Position numbers and translations under genes: made by a program. Below the pieces are notes generated by a model, which was not told where the DNA came from, made no database searches, and saw only the letters and a list, made by a program, of their open reading frames with translations. This document shows positions 37,125 through 48,745 of a stretch of 64,000 nt of DNA, in pieces. Source of the DNA: Plectrocnemia conspersa (lineage: Eukaryota; Arthropoda; Insecta; Trichoptera; Polycentropodidae). The stretch spans positions 434,001-498,000 of the forward strand of contig VTFK01000430.1 of assembly GCA_009617715.1 (NCBI GenBank), written 5' to 3'. Each line of letters begins with the position of its first letter. Within the stretch, counting starts at the first letter, position 1.

Positions 37125-37175
37125 TAATCTTTATCATTTCTTAAATTACAAGCATTTGAGAAATGATAAAGGTTA
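37125..37175. repeat. 22-bp fully paired hairpin, 7-nt loop
   Basis: Left arm 37125-37146 begins TAATCTTTATCATTTC; right arm 37154-37175 ends GAAATGATAAAGGTTA. All 22 positions pair, two as G-T. Loop TACAAGC. It lies at the end of the degenerate tandem repeat and only there, so it may be the relic of an inverted insertion. The stem is long enough to yield a Dicer-sized product if transcribed. Confidence 0.75.
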
Positions 37176-37319
37176 TACTCACTCCTAATTAAAACTGCTC
37201 TCGTTCCTTTATTTTGTGACTTTCTATATATACTTGAACACTATAGGTTTTATATCAATAAATCAATAGTTATTATTTAATATTAAATGAAAATATATCT
37301 TCAAAATAAGATATGCATA

Positions 37320-38110
37320 AGTAGTAATCTAAATTCAAATGCGCAATGTACTGCGATCAAGATAATATTCGACGTTCTCTGTACAGAGGGTGAATAATTT
37401 AATAGAACGTTGTGTGAGTTATGCGCATGGAATGCCAAAGCGCATTTTAATATTAAAAAAATCTATAAGTCAATGATGAATATGCCAAAAATTTTATATA
37501 TGACACACGTCCGTCAACCTTAATGGATCATGTCAAACGTCGCACGCGATAAAACTTGTATAAAATGCACACTGTGCACATAGTAAGTCATAATCCATTC
37601 GAAGGAGGCATTTATACGATTCAAGTAGTTAACCGGTTTGTCAGCGTGTATTACTCATTTATTTTAATTCGAAGATTACCTGTGGCGATTAGTATAATGC
37701 GGTAAAAGGAGCAATCGTAATTATGTATCCGTCAATTTGTCAGGAGATAAAGTGGATCGGATAGAAAGCCGATCCGGTCGTTTATTTCTCAACAAGTACT
37801 ACATATAAAGACGTGGTAGTATTTAATATTATGTAAAATTACAATTTTCAATACGTACTGTTGTATGTTACAAAGAGAGACGTTTGCGTAACGAAGCGAG
37901 TGATTATCGTAAAACGAGAGGGAGAGAAAGACATTAGGGAGGCATAAGGTATCTACAAAAGTTTCGCCTTACGTCTTCATTTGGCGTAATTGTCCATTGT
38001 ATTACCGCAAAGTATGCGCTTGATTATTACAACGGGTTATTGTTATTTGAAAAGTTTCTTTCGTGTTAATTCGGAGCGGTTAAAAACGGTCAGTTAAACG
38101 CTTAGCTGCC
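37320..38110. promoter_or_regulatory. GC-richer island with Grainyhead-like site and short palindromes
   Basis: Contains CTCTGTACAGAG (37377-37388), AACCGGTT (37631-37638, Grainyhead-like), the inverted repeat GGATCGG/CCGATCC (37754-37775) and a Sox-like CCATTGT near 37990. No ORF of note. Regulatory role inferred. Confidence 0.35.
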
Positions 38111-39084
38111 GGCGAATAAAGGATATTAGGCATTAAAAAAAACTAATTAAAATATACCTTATTTAACTTAAATTTTTTTATCATTTTAATTTCTATTACT
38201 TTTCAAAGCCACACTAAATTTGCTTAGGTTTTTTTTAACACTTGGTTTATTAATGGAAAAATAATACATAGAAAATTTCAATACATGTAATATCATTTTA
38301 AATGTATATTAAAAAAACTAATATTTGTTCTTTTTTTTATGTTATAGGTATATCGATTTATTTAATAATGAGCTGAAACACTATCGTAAGTGTAACACTA
38401 TTCAATTTTATTTTAAATCTATATATGTACATAAATATGGGGACATGTGTTATATAGTTAGAGTATTCATATCCATAATTTTATAAAGTATCTATTTACT
38501 TTTGAGCGAAATTAGTTTTGATTAAAAATATATACAAATATATTTATTTATTAAATTAGAAAATTGCTTAAATATCATTACTTACAATTAAAATTTAAAT
38601 TGAATAAATCAATAATAATTTAGTGAATTAAATATAATTTTCTTGTCAAATATATTAGCGTGCTATAAAAATCATGATTTTTTTAAATAATTTTTCATTT
38701 TTTTCAATATTAACGTCTTTTATAAAATATGGATTCAAAATCCTTGACTTAATAGCTTTGAAATTATTAATATTTCCATTGTAAATGTAAATAATAAATA
38801 AAAATATATAAATTTCAATCGTCATTTTTTTATATAAATTATAAGTATAGATTTAAATCTTAAAAATTCATAATATCAAACAACTACTTATTTTTAATTT
38901 ATTTTAATAAGTAATATATGTTAAGCTTTATTAAAATGAAAAATTATTTTCAAATTTCTTTATAAAAATTACTATTCAATATATGACTTTACTTATAATT
39001 TTAGTATGATTTTTTTCACATACTTTTTCTTATGATCACTTGGCACATATGATGTTAGTAGATCTCTACTAATAGTTTCAAAAA
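38111..39084. other. A/T-rich stretch, possible hAT interior
   Basis: Nothing coding. The last few hundred bases may be the decayed interior of the hAT-like element whose terminus follows; the inverted repeat TTAGTAGA-TC-TCTACTAA (39055-39072) is subterminal to it. Confidence 0.4.
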
Positions 39085-39122
39085 CAGGTCGCCCGTAGTG
39101 AGCGAAAGTTTGCCGACCCCTG
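39085..39122 (-). mobile_element. hAT-like terminus
   Basis: Reverse complement begins CAGGGGTCGGCAAACTTTCG, a close match to the common hAT terminal sequence CAGGGGTCGGCAAACT. The element would extend leftwards from 39122; the presumptive 8-bp target duplication to its right is AATTAAAT. No partner terminus or transposase was found. Confidence 0.55.
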
Positions 39123-42100
39123 AATTAAATTGAGCAATATTTATTTGCAGTGTGAACTTAAACGAATGATTTGTTCATCAACATATTAAAAAATCATCAA
39201 TAAACAAAATAAATATATTTTTATTCAATAATAAATGTTATATATGATCTAGAAAATATGAACAAATCTATAATAAGATATATTTTTAATAGTATGAATA
39301 TATTTTTTTTGGTCATTTTTGTTTATATAAATGCACAAATCTTTTTTTTTTATTCACTAAAACTATTACCATACAGGTATTATAATTTTATAGACGCTAG
39401 TTTCTCTTAATATAACTACTTTTACAATAAGTAAAATGTATTATACCTAGATATTCTTATTTACTACTAAACATACTTTTGAATGTTTCACCGACAATTT
39501 TAAAATTAGTTAGAATTTCCTCATGAAAATGTGGTAAAATTATAAAAATCCATCAAACAACATATTATTATATTTTTTTTAAATTAAATCTTAATTTTCA
39601 TCTTTAATTTAATATATACTTCTACAATGGTGAATTTATTTTTCTTTGTGGTTTTCACACAATATCATATTTTTAGTGTATTTTTTAGTGTATTTTTGAT
39701 AATTTTGCTTCCATCAACTTTAATTTTTGAAAAAGAAATCTGATTTTTTCTATATAGGGAATTGTTTAAACGCACCCTTATTGATATTACAAATAGAATA
39801 GAATAATTGACAAATGTCTTAAGACATTTAAATCATTATTGAATGAACAATAAATATATTATATTTTGCGAGTTTTTAATAAAACAATTTGCTTGGAAAT
39901 ATAATTACGTTAATACAATAGTACTAAAGTAGTTACGGTTATATTAGTATTTTTAAACTAATATTAAATTTCCTGATTTTATGGTTTGCATGTTCTGAAA
40001 TAATATCTTGACTATGTATATATCAGTTTGATTCAAAATTATCTTTAACATCAATGGTGTATTTGTGATATCTATTGTTTCCCATTCAAACGAGTTACCG
40101 ATTCAATTTATTTCTATTTAATTGGTATTTCGTGTGAGATGATGTTACTTAGATATAAACATGAACGCTTTTGTGTTATTGTAATAATAGCGATTAATTT
40201 GCATAATGCGTCAATGGTGAATTGTCGTTTTGTTACGAAAGAGGCGTTGTGGTGACGCTTCGGTTAACTCGTTAACACGCGAGGGAGGTTGATTAAATGT
40301 CAGTCATTTGTGTCATACGCAATACGCATTAATTTTAATAAATTGTTTATTAATATAAATAGTATGCAAACTGAAAACAATATCTTTGTGAAACACTGTT
40401 TTACTTGCCTTATATTTTGCGAGTTCAACCATTTCAATCTGAACATAATGAATTTCAAGAACATTTTCAATTACCCTGTGCGCTCTTGTTAAATATAATA
40501 TTTAATGTTTGTTTATTAAATTCATAAATTCATAAATAAAAAAATGATATTTTTTAGATATATAATTAAACTCTTATAAACAGTAAATTAAAATAGTATA
40601 TTATATACAGCAAAATATATTAATTTAACATATTTATTACGAGAGATATTCAGAAAGCAATGTGACATTGCTTTTTAGAAAAATAAATGCGATTTTATAC
40701 TTGATTGCGAACACTGCCATTTTCACTAGACTTTGGGTAACGGGGCATGGCATATTAGATTTCAGTCAAAGCAATGTTGTTTTTGTGCTGTGTTTAAAAT
40801 TACGAGGTTTGTTTTTCTATTGTCCAAAAGGAGAAACTGAAACAATAACCGACAATTATTTATGATGTTTTGATTTTTTTAATAATAAATCGATTTTAGC
40901 AATTAAAAAAATATTTTAATTCACGACAATTTAACAATCAATAAATCTAATGAACAATTACGAAAAGTGTCTAGAATTTTTTTTTAGCAAACAGGTTTTG
41001 ACAAAATAAACTATCAAAAACTCGCACGAGATTTCTTGAGGTTTGTGTTAAAAATAAATATAATGCCTTATTATTTAGCTCTATAAAAACAATATAAAAT
41101 ACACCAAATAGATCTTTCTATCGATGTATAGATATGATTTCCAATCTTTATAATTTATTAGGTCATTACAAATAAATAACAGCAATTTCTTTGAGATATA
41201 ATATTTCAATAATCAGGTTGGGTAATATTATATAATTATTTAGTTATTTTGTCAGTCTCAACTGTCAGCTAAAACCAACAAATAATTAGAAAACCAATGC
41301 AACGAACCGTATTATTCTGTTGAATTTTTTTTATTGCTGAGGTTGATTTGGTAACAACTTGATTGTTAAATCTGTTTATTAAAACAAGATTGATTAAATT
41401 AGCAATACAGGTTATTTTCGAATGCAGCTATAGTATTTTTTATTTATTTATTAAAAAGATACTCTTCGTCGAGTTGGTTGAACGGTTTTTATACAACACG
41501 TTGTAGTATATACCTATTGTATTACACCTATTGATTTTATTTAAAAGTATACCGTATAAGTAAGAGAGAACTTTAAAACTTTAAAACAATAAACAAACAA
41601 AATTATTATCAAAAGCAATTTCAATAAAGTTATACTGAAAAGTGCTTATCAACCCTACTCAATAATTAAAATAATTGTAAGGTCATTTAATAAAAAACTT
41701 ATTTTATACCGGATCTTTCTCCGCCAGTTCAATTTATTAACGCATGAGTTTTTTTCTTAAATAATTCATAGTTAAGAAGTTTTTTAAATTTAAATATAAA
41801 AATATTGATAAAACCATGTAATCAATTTAAAAAAAATTTTAGTCAAGGTTTGTGTCTCTAATCTAGGTTTTCTAATGAATCTTTTAGATCATAATATGTA
41901 AGAATTTTGTTTTATTAACAAGCTATAGTATTTTCACATATATTCGGTTAAATGTACCGAAAATTGATCGAATTACAACACTTTTTTCTGAAAAAAATAC
42001 ACATAAATCATATTTCCGGTTTCTTATTTATTTTTTGACACAAAATATAACTCTATATATTATCTTTTGTATAATATCTACTAAATTTTGACTCTTTTAA

Positions 42101-42405
42101 TTTTCTTGTAAGTCATAACTTATAACTGCTTACTATTTTTTTTTATAAAATTAATATTTTTATTATTGTAACGTTATATAGTGCTTTTAAGTTCACATAT
42201 CATTTGTAAATTAACATTATTTTAATGACAAATATCACTATTTTAATTCATTAAAAGCTAATACATTAAAATAAAAGTTGTTTTTATAAAATTTCCATTT
42301 AATAATATCGTTTTTACCAAATAAAATGGTAATTGACTAAAAGAACATATGTATATGAAGTTCAATCTAATTAAAGGTTATAACAAATTTTACTTCTAGT
42401 GCTAC
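39123..42405. other. A/T-rich desert
   Basis: No supported gene. A short tandem TTTTTAGTGTA pair lies near 39670-39695. A somewhat GC-richer patch at 40210-40290 holds no motif set. The ORFs at 40289-40492 and 40662-40865 are unrecognised. Confidence 0.5.
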
Positions 42406-42409
42406 TTTT

Positions 42410-43090
42410 CAAGCAAACGTTTATCATTTTACAACCAAATTAAGTTATTTTTAATATGTAGGTAAAATATTTTTTATTTGTGACTTTTTTTGTGAAAGTG
42501 CAACATAAGCAAAGCATATAAAAATACTTACGCGTCACAAGCTACCGTATAAACTTGACTAAAATCGACTTTAACAAAAAAATTGAGGAAGCATATAATT
42601 ATTTTATAAAAACATTCTTAGTTGCGATTTTCATACTTTTTTTGGTTTAGTTAGCTTTAAAATTAATTTATATATTTTAAAGTAAAAATCTTAGTTATTC
42701 ATTATAAAAAGTTATAATAAATATAATACCTCTGTTTATTTTAATATCAAGTGCTTAGCATTTTTTTGGGTTTGAAAGTATTTATAAAAAAAACAGAGTT
42801 TATGAAACACAGCTAAAATTCTATTGTAAAATTTTATAGGCAAATTAGGTTATTTACGATATATAAGTAATTAATTTTTTATGACCAAAAAGTAAATATT
42901 TATTTACGCGTCAATTTACTATAAAAAAATAATTTTCTATAATAAAAAGTGAGGAAAGCATATTATTATCTTAAACAATTCAATAATTTCATAAAAATAT
43001 CATGTTTACTTTTTTCTGATTTCTATACATTTTTTAGTTTTCTTTAAAAAAAGCGTGAAATTTATTATATTTATCAGATATAAAATGGCA
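42410..43090 (+). repeat. Diverged tandem duplication, about 375-bp period
   Basis: Two units share, in order, AAATTA(A/G)GTTATTT, a TTTTTTAT...GAC segment, ACGCGTCA (42531 and 42906), GAGGAA(A)GCATAT(A/T)ATTAT, and a TTTTT..TTAGTT segment. A third partial copy, ACGCGTCACAAG(T)...CGTAAAAA, recurs at about 44213-44250 beyond the SINE copy. No coding content; may be an old satellite or element fragment. Confidence 0.6.
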
Positions 43091-43925
43091 ATAAAATTTT
43101 TTTTTAATTGGCGATTTACATACATAATAGGGAAACGGACTTACAGTTAAAAAAATTGTCTAGAATTAGTTTTATATAATATATTAGTAAATCAATTTTC
43201 GGGGCCAAAAATGTACTATAGTATTCTTGTAAATCATAAATGAGTGCAAAAATAATTTAAATACATATGTATATATTTACAATAAAAAAATGCGATAAAA
43301 TTCTAAGCATTTTTATACAAAAAAAAAAAATTTTATAAGCATTAAATTATTTTTATAATATAAAATCCTTAATTTTTGCTTATTTATATAGCTTTTTGAA
43401 AATCATATCGGCATGGATTTTTTTTTTAATGTCTTTATTTCAATAATATACTTTATTTTACAAACATACTAAATATATGTACTATACATATTATTGGCTT
43501 ATAACCATTTTCATGTTTACAATAGGTTATTAGCTACATTTTAATAAAAAAATAAGAATATACAATAAAACCGTAATTGGTTATAAGTTTAGAAAAAAAA
43601 AATATAAAACCTTTTACAATTTAAGTGAAAGTAAAATAAAAATATGGGGGAAAAAACAATTAATTAAATCAAAATTTGACTACATTTCACTGAATATTTA
43701 TAACCATTATTATGTTTTACTTAGCTTCTAAAGAAATATATGCTCTAGCATTTTCTGCTTGTATTTAAATTTAAGGTTTTATATATCGCAGTCACCGATA
43801 CACGAGATTAGTGTGTTAGAGTTATTTCGCGAAATATTTTTATATTATTTTTTGGTATGAAAATAACTGTAATTTCTGCTTACTTTTATGATTACTGCTG
43901 TGGTTTAAATCATATCGACATAAAA
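43091..43925. other. A/T-rich stretch
   Basis: Poly-A and poly-T runs; no feature supported. Confidence 0.5.
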
Positions 43926-43929
43926 CTTC

Positions 43930-44125
43930 TTTTAACTAATGGTATAAGTCTCTAGCTCTTAACCTTGAAAGTCCTGGGTTCGAATCGCATATGGACCTTA
44001 ATAAACTATTTTATATTCTTATCTCATGTTTCAGAGATTGGAATTAGTGATTAATATATAATTAAAGTTATATTGAATTTTTCTGATCTAGTGGATGAAT
44101 ATCTTGATTATTATTTAATATCCAG
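43930..44125 (+). mobile_element. tRNA-derived SINE copy (Lys-like head)
   Basis: Head: TGGTATAAGTC (A-box-like), a CTCTTAA anticodon-loop-like sequence (43956-43962; CTT would be Lys), and B box GGTTCGAATC (43977-43986). The body TCTCATGTTTCAGAGATTGGAATTAGTGA and the later AGTTATATTG...TGAATATCTTGA match the copies at 11.6 kb (minus) and 52.3 kb (plus). The tail seen in those copies is not clear here, so this copy is probably 3'-truncated or decayed. Acceptor and D stems do not fold well, so it is not a working tRNA gene. Confidence 0.65.
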
Positions 44126-44509
44126 CTAGATTAGAGCTAGATAGAGCATATTGGGTATTAAAAGTTATCTTATAATGAGCTATAATGAGTTCATAGAGAA
44201 TTTAAAATTTTACGCGTCACAAGTCATCGTAAAAAATGATTAATTAAATCCATGACAATAGAGAATAAATATCACTACAATAGCAAACACTTGAATTAAA
44301 ATCTTTCTTAAATTTTTTGCATGGTCTTATGTGCTTTATTTTAGTGTTTTAATTATTATATAGTCTGATTATTGATACATGTAATTGAAATATTATTATT
44401 TTGAATATATAAATAAATTAATATTATGTTTATTCATTAAAATATGACGCAAATATTTAGTTAAACATTCATTGGTAATATTACATATTACATTCGTTGA
44501 AGTCACACA

Positions 44510-45110
44510 GAGCTGTGTTGAAATTTGTGATATAATGCATTGTCGCCGGTCGGTAATAAAGGCCCTTCACTAATCCACTTAAGCGGGTGTCGCGACGCGA
44601 TTTCCACGCCGATTTTCCCGGCGTTGCATTTTCGCGCGCGGTGCTCACCCCGGAAGTGCGGAAAGCGGAAACAGCTGTATCACATTGTAAAAGGAATCAA
44701 ACGAGTCCCACCCCCAAATGTTGCCCCCACCGCCTAGCCCGCATCCCAATTGTCGCATTGCGTCTATAGTAGTAGTCCCCTGTATCGCATTTCATATTTT
44801 TCATTTACGACCAGATAAAAAAGAAGTTATCCGCACCGGCGAAAAGGCGAAATCGGCCTTTCCCCTCGCTCGTGTATATGTGCGTACGTATGAACAACCG
44901 AAGTTCCCCTCGAAAGCTTTGCCATGAGAATCGAATGAAATAAATAAATGTAAGCGATTTAAATAAGTTCAACGAGAGCCTCTCGGCGGTATCTGTTTTT
45001 ACGACCGATTCGCGATAAAATTTGCTCGCGCTGCAGTAATGCTTCAAAAAGGGTTGAGGCAAAAATTGCTCTTTGTTTATATGCGCAAAGTTTATAAAAC
45101 GGGGTATGGT
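44510..45110. promoter_or_regulatory. GC-richest island with ETS triplet and E box
   Basis: Three GGAA cores at 44652, 44660 and 44667 in one orientation, directly followed by the E box CAGCTG (44672-44677). The area 44580-44650 is CpG-dense. Overlapping ORFs of 60-85 codons in three frames on both strands argue for composition, not coding. ETS plus bHLH clustering is typical of RTK-responsive enhancers; use here is inferred. Confidence 0.4.
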
Positions 45111-46225
45111 TGAGGCAGCTTCATAAATATATTATTTTTATCGTAAAAAATAACATAATACCAAAAAACAACTCAAATATACTGTGAGCTATGTAATGAA
45201 ATGGTAATTATAAATTCCGCAATTAAGTAAAATAAAAATATTATAACTGATGATATTCGAATGACGGTTGTGTTAAGAAAAATAACAAGTACTGGCAGAT
45301 AAAACCGAAATTTAGCTTTGAGAAACTGTAATAAAATACTATAAGCTATTAGAGGGTTAAAAAACCCAAAACTAGTCACATAAAAAAACAATTTGAGATA
45401 TATAATGATTCAATTTACAATGTAAGCCCATCATGAATTTTAAGTGTCATTAAAAACTACTGGATTTATTAGATTATATATAGTTTTTTCAATGGAAATT
45501 GCATATATTACATATTCGTATTTTACCACTAAAATTTAGTTGATATGAAAACATTTATTACTAATCTTGAAAAATAACTTTATATGCAAACTTATAAGGA
45601 TTTTCGAACCTATTTTTTTAACGCTAAAAATACTATGAAAATGATTTACTCAATAACCCATTAATTACAAGTATCTAAGACCATAATAAAAAAGTATTTT
45701 TTCATGGTTTTGAGCCTTTATATATCATATATATCTTTGATCCTTGATCTAAAATTCTATTTCAATTTTTTTAAATTTACATTACAAAAAATTTTATATA
45801 AAATAAAAATTAATATTTTAGGACAAAGATTTATTTTAATAATCTTTTACATACATATAATATTTTCTATGAGGTAGAATAACTCATTACTTGATCATTT
45901 TTATACATAATATATACGATCAAACTTGATTTGAATTATTCATCACAATATTGATTAATGAGATAAGGAAAATCTAAGAAAACCATATTTATGATGATTG
46001 TTCTGAATTATATATTTATAGTTTTCACTTAGCTTATGCGATTACAGATAATAATTTACATTAAAATTACGCGAAAATCCGGAAAAACAATATTTTTTTA
46101 TTAAATTTTAACCATCAATAGTTTTTATTAACTTGCTATATATAAAATACATGCAAATATATCAAATACTTAATCTGCTCTGGTTGGTGAATGAAGAGCA
46201 ACTGTTAGGTCACTCAAAACTGTTT
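45111..46225. other. A/T-rich desert
   Basis: No supported feature. Confidence 0.55.
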
Positions 46226-46229
46226 ATTA

Positions 46230-46269
46230 TATTGACACCAGGCGTAGGAAGGGGTTCTCCAAAGCACTG
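46230..46269 (-). mobile_element. hAT-like terminus
   Basis: Reverse complement begins CAGTGCTTTGGAGAACCCCT, resembling the hAT terminal consensus CAGTG-TT...AACC. The element would lie to the left of 46269, with TGAAACGT as the possible right target duplication. No second terminus identified. Confidence 0.4.
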
Positions 46270-46570
46270 TGAAACGTGTGATAAGTAAAATATTTTTTTT
46301 AAATTCAGTATAGAAGTGATTCTTAAAAAGTACAAAATTTATTATTAAAACATAATAATTTTGTTTGGCAAACAGTTTCTACAATACAACTGTAAAAAAT
46401 AATTAAAAAAATGAATGATGGATTACCTTTATTGAAGAACGATAAAAAATATTTTATGTTTTTTATTGAAATCTTGATATCGTAAACTAAGCCTAAAATG
46501 TATAGAAAATATAAACATATATGTTCCTTATAAACTTTATTAAAAAAATTTTTCAAATAATATTTATACA

Positions 46571-46940
46571 AAGTGTCCGAATTTTTAAAATGTAATTTAT
46601 AGGAAACGATAGATTGGGGGATGAGGCAAAATTTATGATACTAGTTTGTTTAGTTTTACAACAGTAGTTTGTAAAAAATTAAGTTTCACATTATCATGAA
46701 AAAATATCGCTCCAAGTTGGATGTTTTATGGTTAATTTTCTATGCATTGTTTAAATTTACTTGTGCGTAACCAGATTACCACATTACTGTCACTCTATTT
46801 TTTCTGGTGGAAACGAGCTTTTTTGCTGCTTTTGCAATAATTTTTTGAAAGAATATTTTTAACTTTTATATATCATAAAGTTCTTGTAAAACAGTTGCAA
46901 AAGAATCCTTAAATCTGTTGCGAGTGTCCGAATAGTTGTT
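46571..46940. mobile_element. Possible Tc1/mariner-type relic
   Basis: GTGTCCGAAT, a string found near Tc1-like terminal repeats, occurs at 46573-46582 and 46924-46933 in the same orientation. No transposase motif can be read between them. This is a weak, pattern-memory-based call. Confidence 0.25.
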
Positions 46941-47445
46941 TGTCGATTTTTTTTAATCAACACCATATCGTTCTCTGACTAACAGTACCCTCACCAAATT
47001 CCAAACTGTTATTGATCATTGTGTTTCAGTTTAAGCTTGTACAAAAAGTTGAAAAAACATGACGGTCAATATATTTATTTACTGCGAAGATCTTGTTTTA
47101 ATTAAGGATTCAAAATCGGCCTCTTGATATGAAACAACCTACTACTTCGATTAAATTGTAAATGAGTCAAAAAATATTTTAATACAAAAAGAATGAGTTA
47201 TATATTACACAAAATATGTCAAGTTCACTTTAGTTGTACTCTCAGATCAAAATAATTTTACATACAAATAAAAAACATTTAAATGACAAAACTTGTATGT
47301 TTTTATCCGTCCGTCAAGTTTATGCCTTTCTTGGTATTTTATTATTTATAAAGGGTAGATACTATGTCATATATTTAAATGTATGTATATTGTTTTAAAT
47401 GTCAAGCAGAAATGTGACTCTTTTTTACAAATTACAATAGATACA
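46941..47445. other. A/T-rich stretch
   Basis: Nothing supported. Confidence 0.5.
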
Positions 47446-47449
47446 AAAA

Positions 47450-47810
47450 TGTAATAGAACGTTAATAAAAACGTACACACGAGAAACGCCGCTCTAATAA
47501 AAACCCCACGTGATTCATTCTTTTTCGTTTTTTATGACCATGTCGCAAATTTTGCATGCGTTATGTGGCGAAAACCGCCGTAAACCAGTTAAGCTGGCCC
47601 CCGGTAATAAAACAGAGCTTTTCCTGACTATATTAAGAGAAATATTATTTTTAAGCTCCACGCTATGATTTAAAACTCGATGACGTGGCTGTTGCGTATT
47701 GTATAATATATACACTTTTACCATACTATTTTTCATGTTAAAGTACCATTTTATTTTCATTTGAGATAACTTTTGCTTTGCGGTGTTTACATACATTGTA
47801 ATGTAAATCA
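47450..47810. other. GC-richer island with unrecognised minus ORF
   Basis: A 98-codon minus ORF (47515-47811) spans the island. Its C-terminal third (around KSSVLLPGASLTGLRRFS) is more protein-like than its N-terminal part, which lies in A/T-rich DNA. I do not recognise it; candidate conserved non-coding element or decayed exon. Confidence 0.2.
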
Positions 47811-48395
47811 TGCATAATTTAAAAATAATATGTGTGTTTTATTATTTCGATTTGTTATATTTTACATTTTACTCAGTAAATAAATATACCTCTTAAAACA
47901 ATAATCACTATGTTTCTTCATTGAGTAAATAAACATAAATATATTCACATTGAATAAATAATGGAACGCATTATTAATATTAAAATATTTTTAAAATTCC
48001 ATTAAATCGATTAATTAGTTAACAATAGCAAACTTAAATAAATGATTAAAATTATGTTGTTGAAATAAACACATAGGTGTTATTTTAACCTTACTGTTTG
48101 ATATATTACATTTTTACTTTACCATAATATTTTTTAAGTATATAAATAACATACACGTGCTTCCGTTGTGCTTTAATAGTTTTAGTGTTTCGTGTAAATA
48201 TACACATTATAGGAATATAATCTTGCAAATTTCTGTAAACATGAATGTTTAGATACTGTCTATGAAAAAAATGCGATATTTACGGTTTATTCTAGTCGCA
48301 TTATTTTTACATATTTTTTTATTTAGATCAGGGCGATTTTTTCCATGATCTCTGTGAATAATATGCTATAAAATTTCACGGCGAACATAAAGCCT
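47811..48395. other. A/T-rich stretch
   Basis: Nothing supported. Confidence 0.5.
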
Positions 48396-48399
48396 AATT

Positions 48400-48745
48400 T
48401 ATAGTCTATAGCGCTTCATGACATTCAGTCTTATTGCGTCGATCCGCGTTTCCATCAAGTGAGCCTACGTGGGTTATGATTTACGACTTTGTTGTAAAAT
48501 ATTTAATGTCGCCGCACAAGCTGGCCAGACACTGGCACTAGCAAGACATGTCACCCCTTTATTGGCCGTGTCACGTAGAGACAAACAGCCTTCGAATTGG
48601 CATGCATTCGACCGCCGTGCGAAAATCTCAGGTTGAATACCAAGTCTGAGCGAAAGCTGCGCGGCCGGAGCTTTTTACGGTGGCACGTACAGCTTTTTCG
48701 ATTCGCGATTAAGCGGACGGGAATCGTAACGAGAAGTGTAAATGT
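48400..48745. promoter_or_regulatory. GC-richer CpG-containing island
   Basis: Includes CTTTATTGGCCG (TTTATTG, posterior-Hox-like) followed by GTGTCACG, and a CpG-dense stretch near 48655-48670 (GCTGCGCGGCCGGAGC). It ends with AAATGTAAGTA, a possible plus-strand splice donor at about 48742. The minus 93-codon ORF is unrecognised. Evidence for function is indirect. Confidence 0.3.

Noticed and set aside
43930..44010. Functional tRNA-Lys gene
   Set aside because: CTT anticodon-like loop and B box exist, but stems are mismatched and a SINE body shared with other copies follows.
44540..45062. Four overlapping ORFs in the GC-richest island
   Set aside because: Open in three frames on both strands with no domain; attributed to composition.
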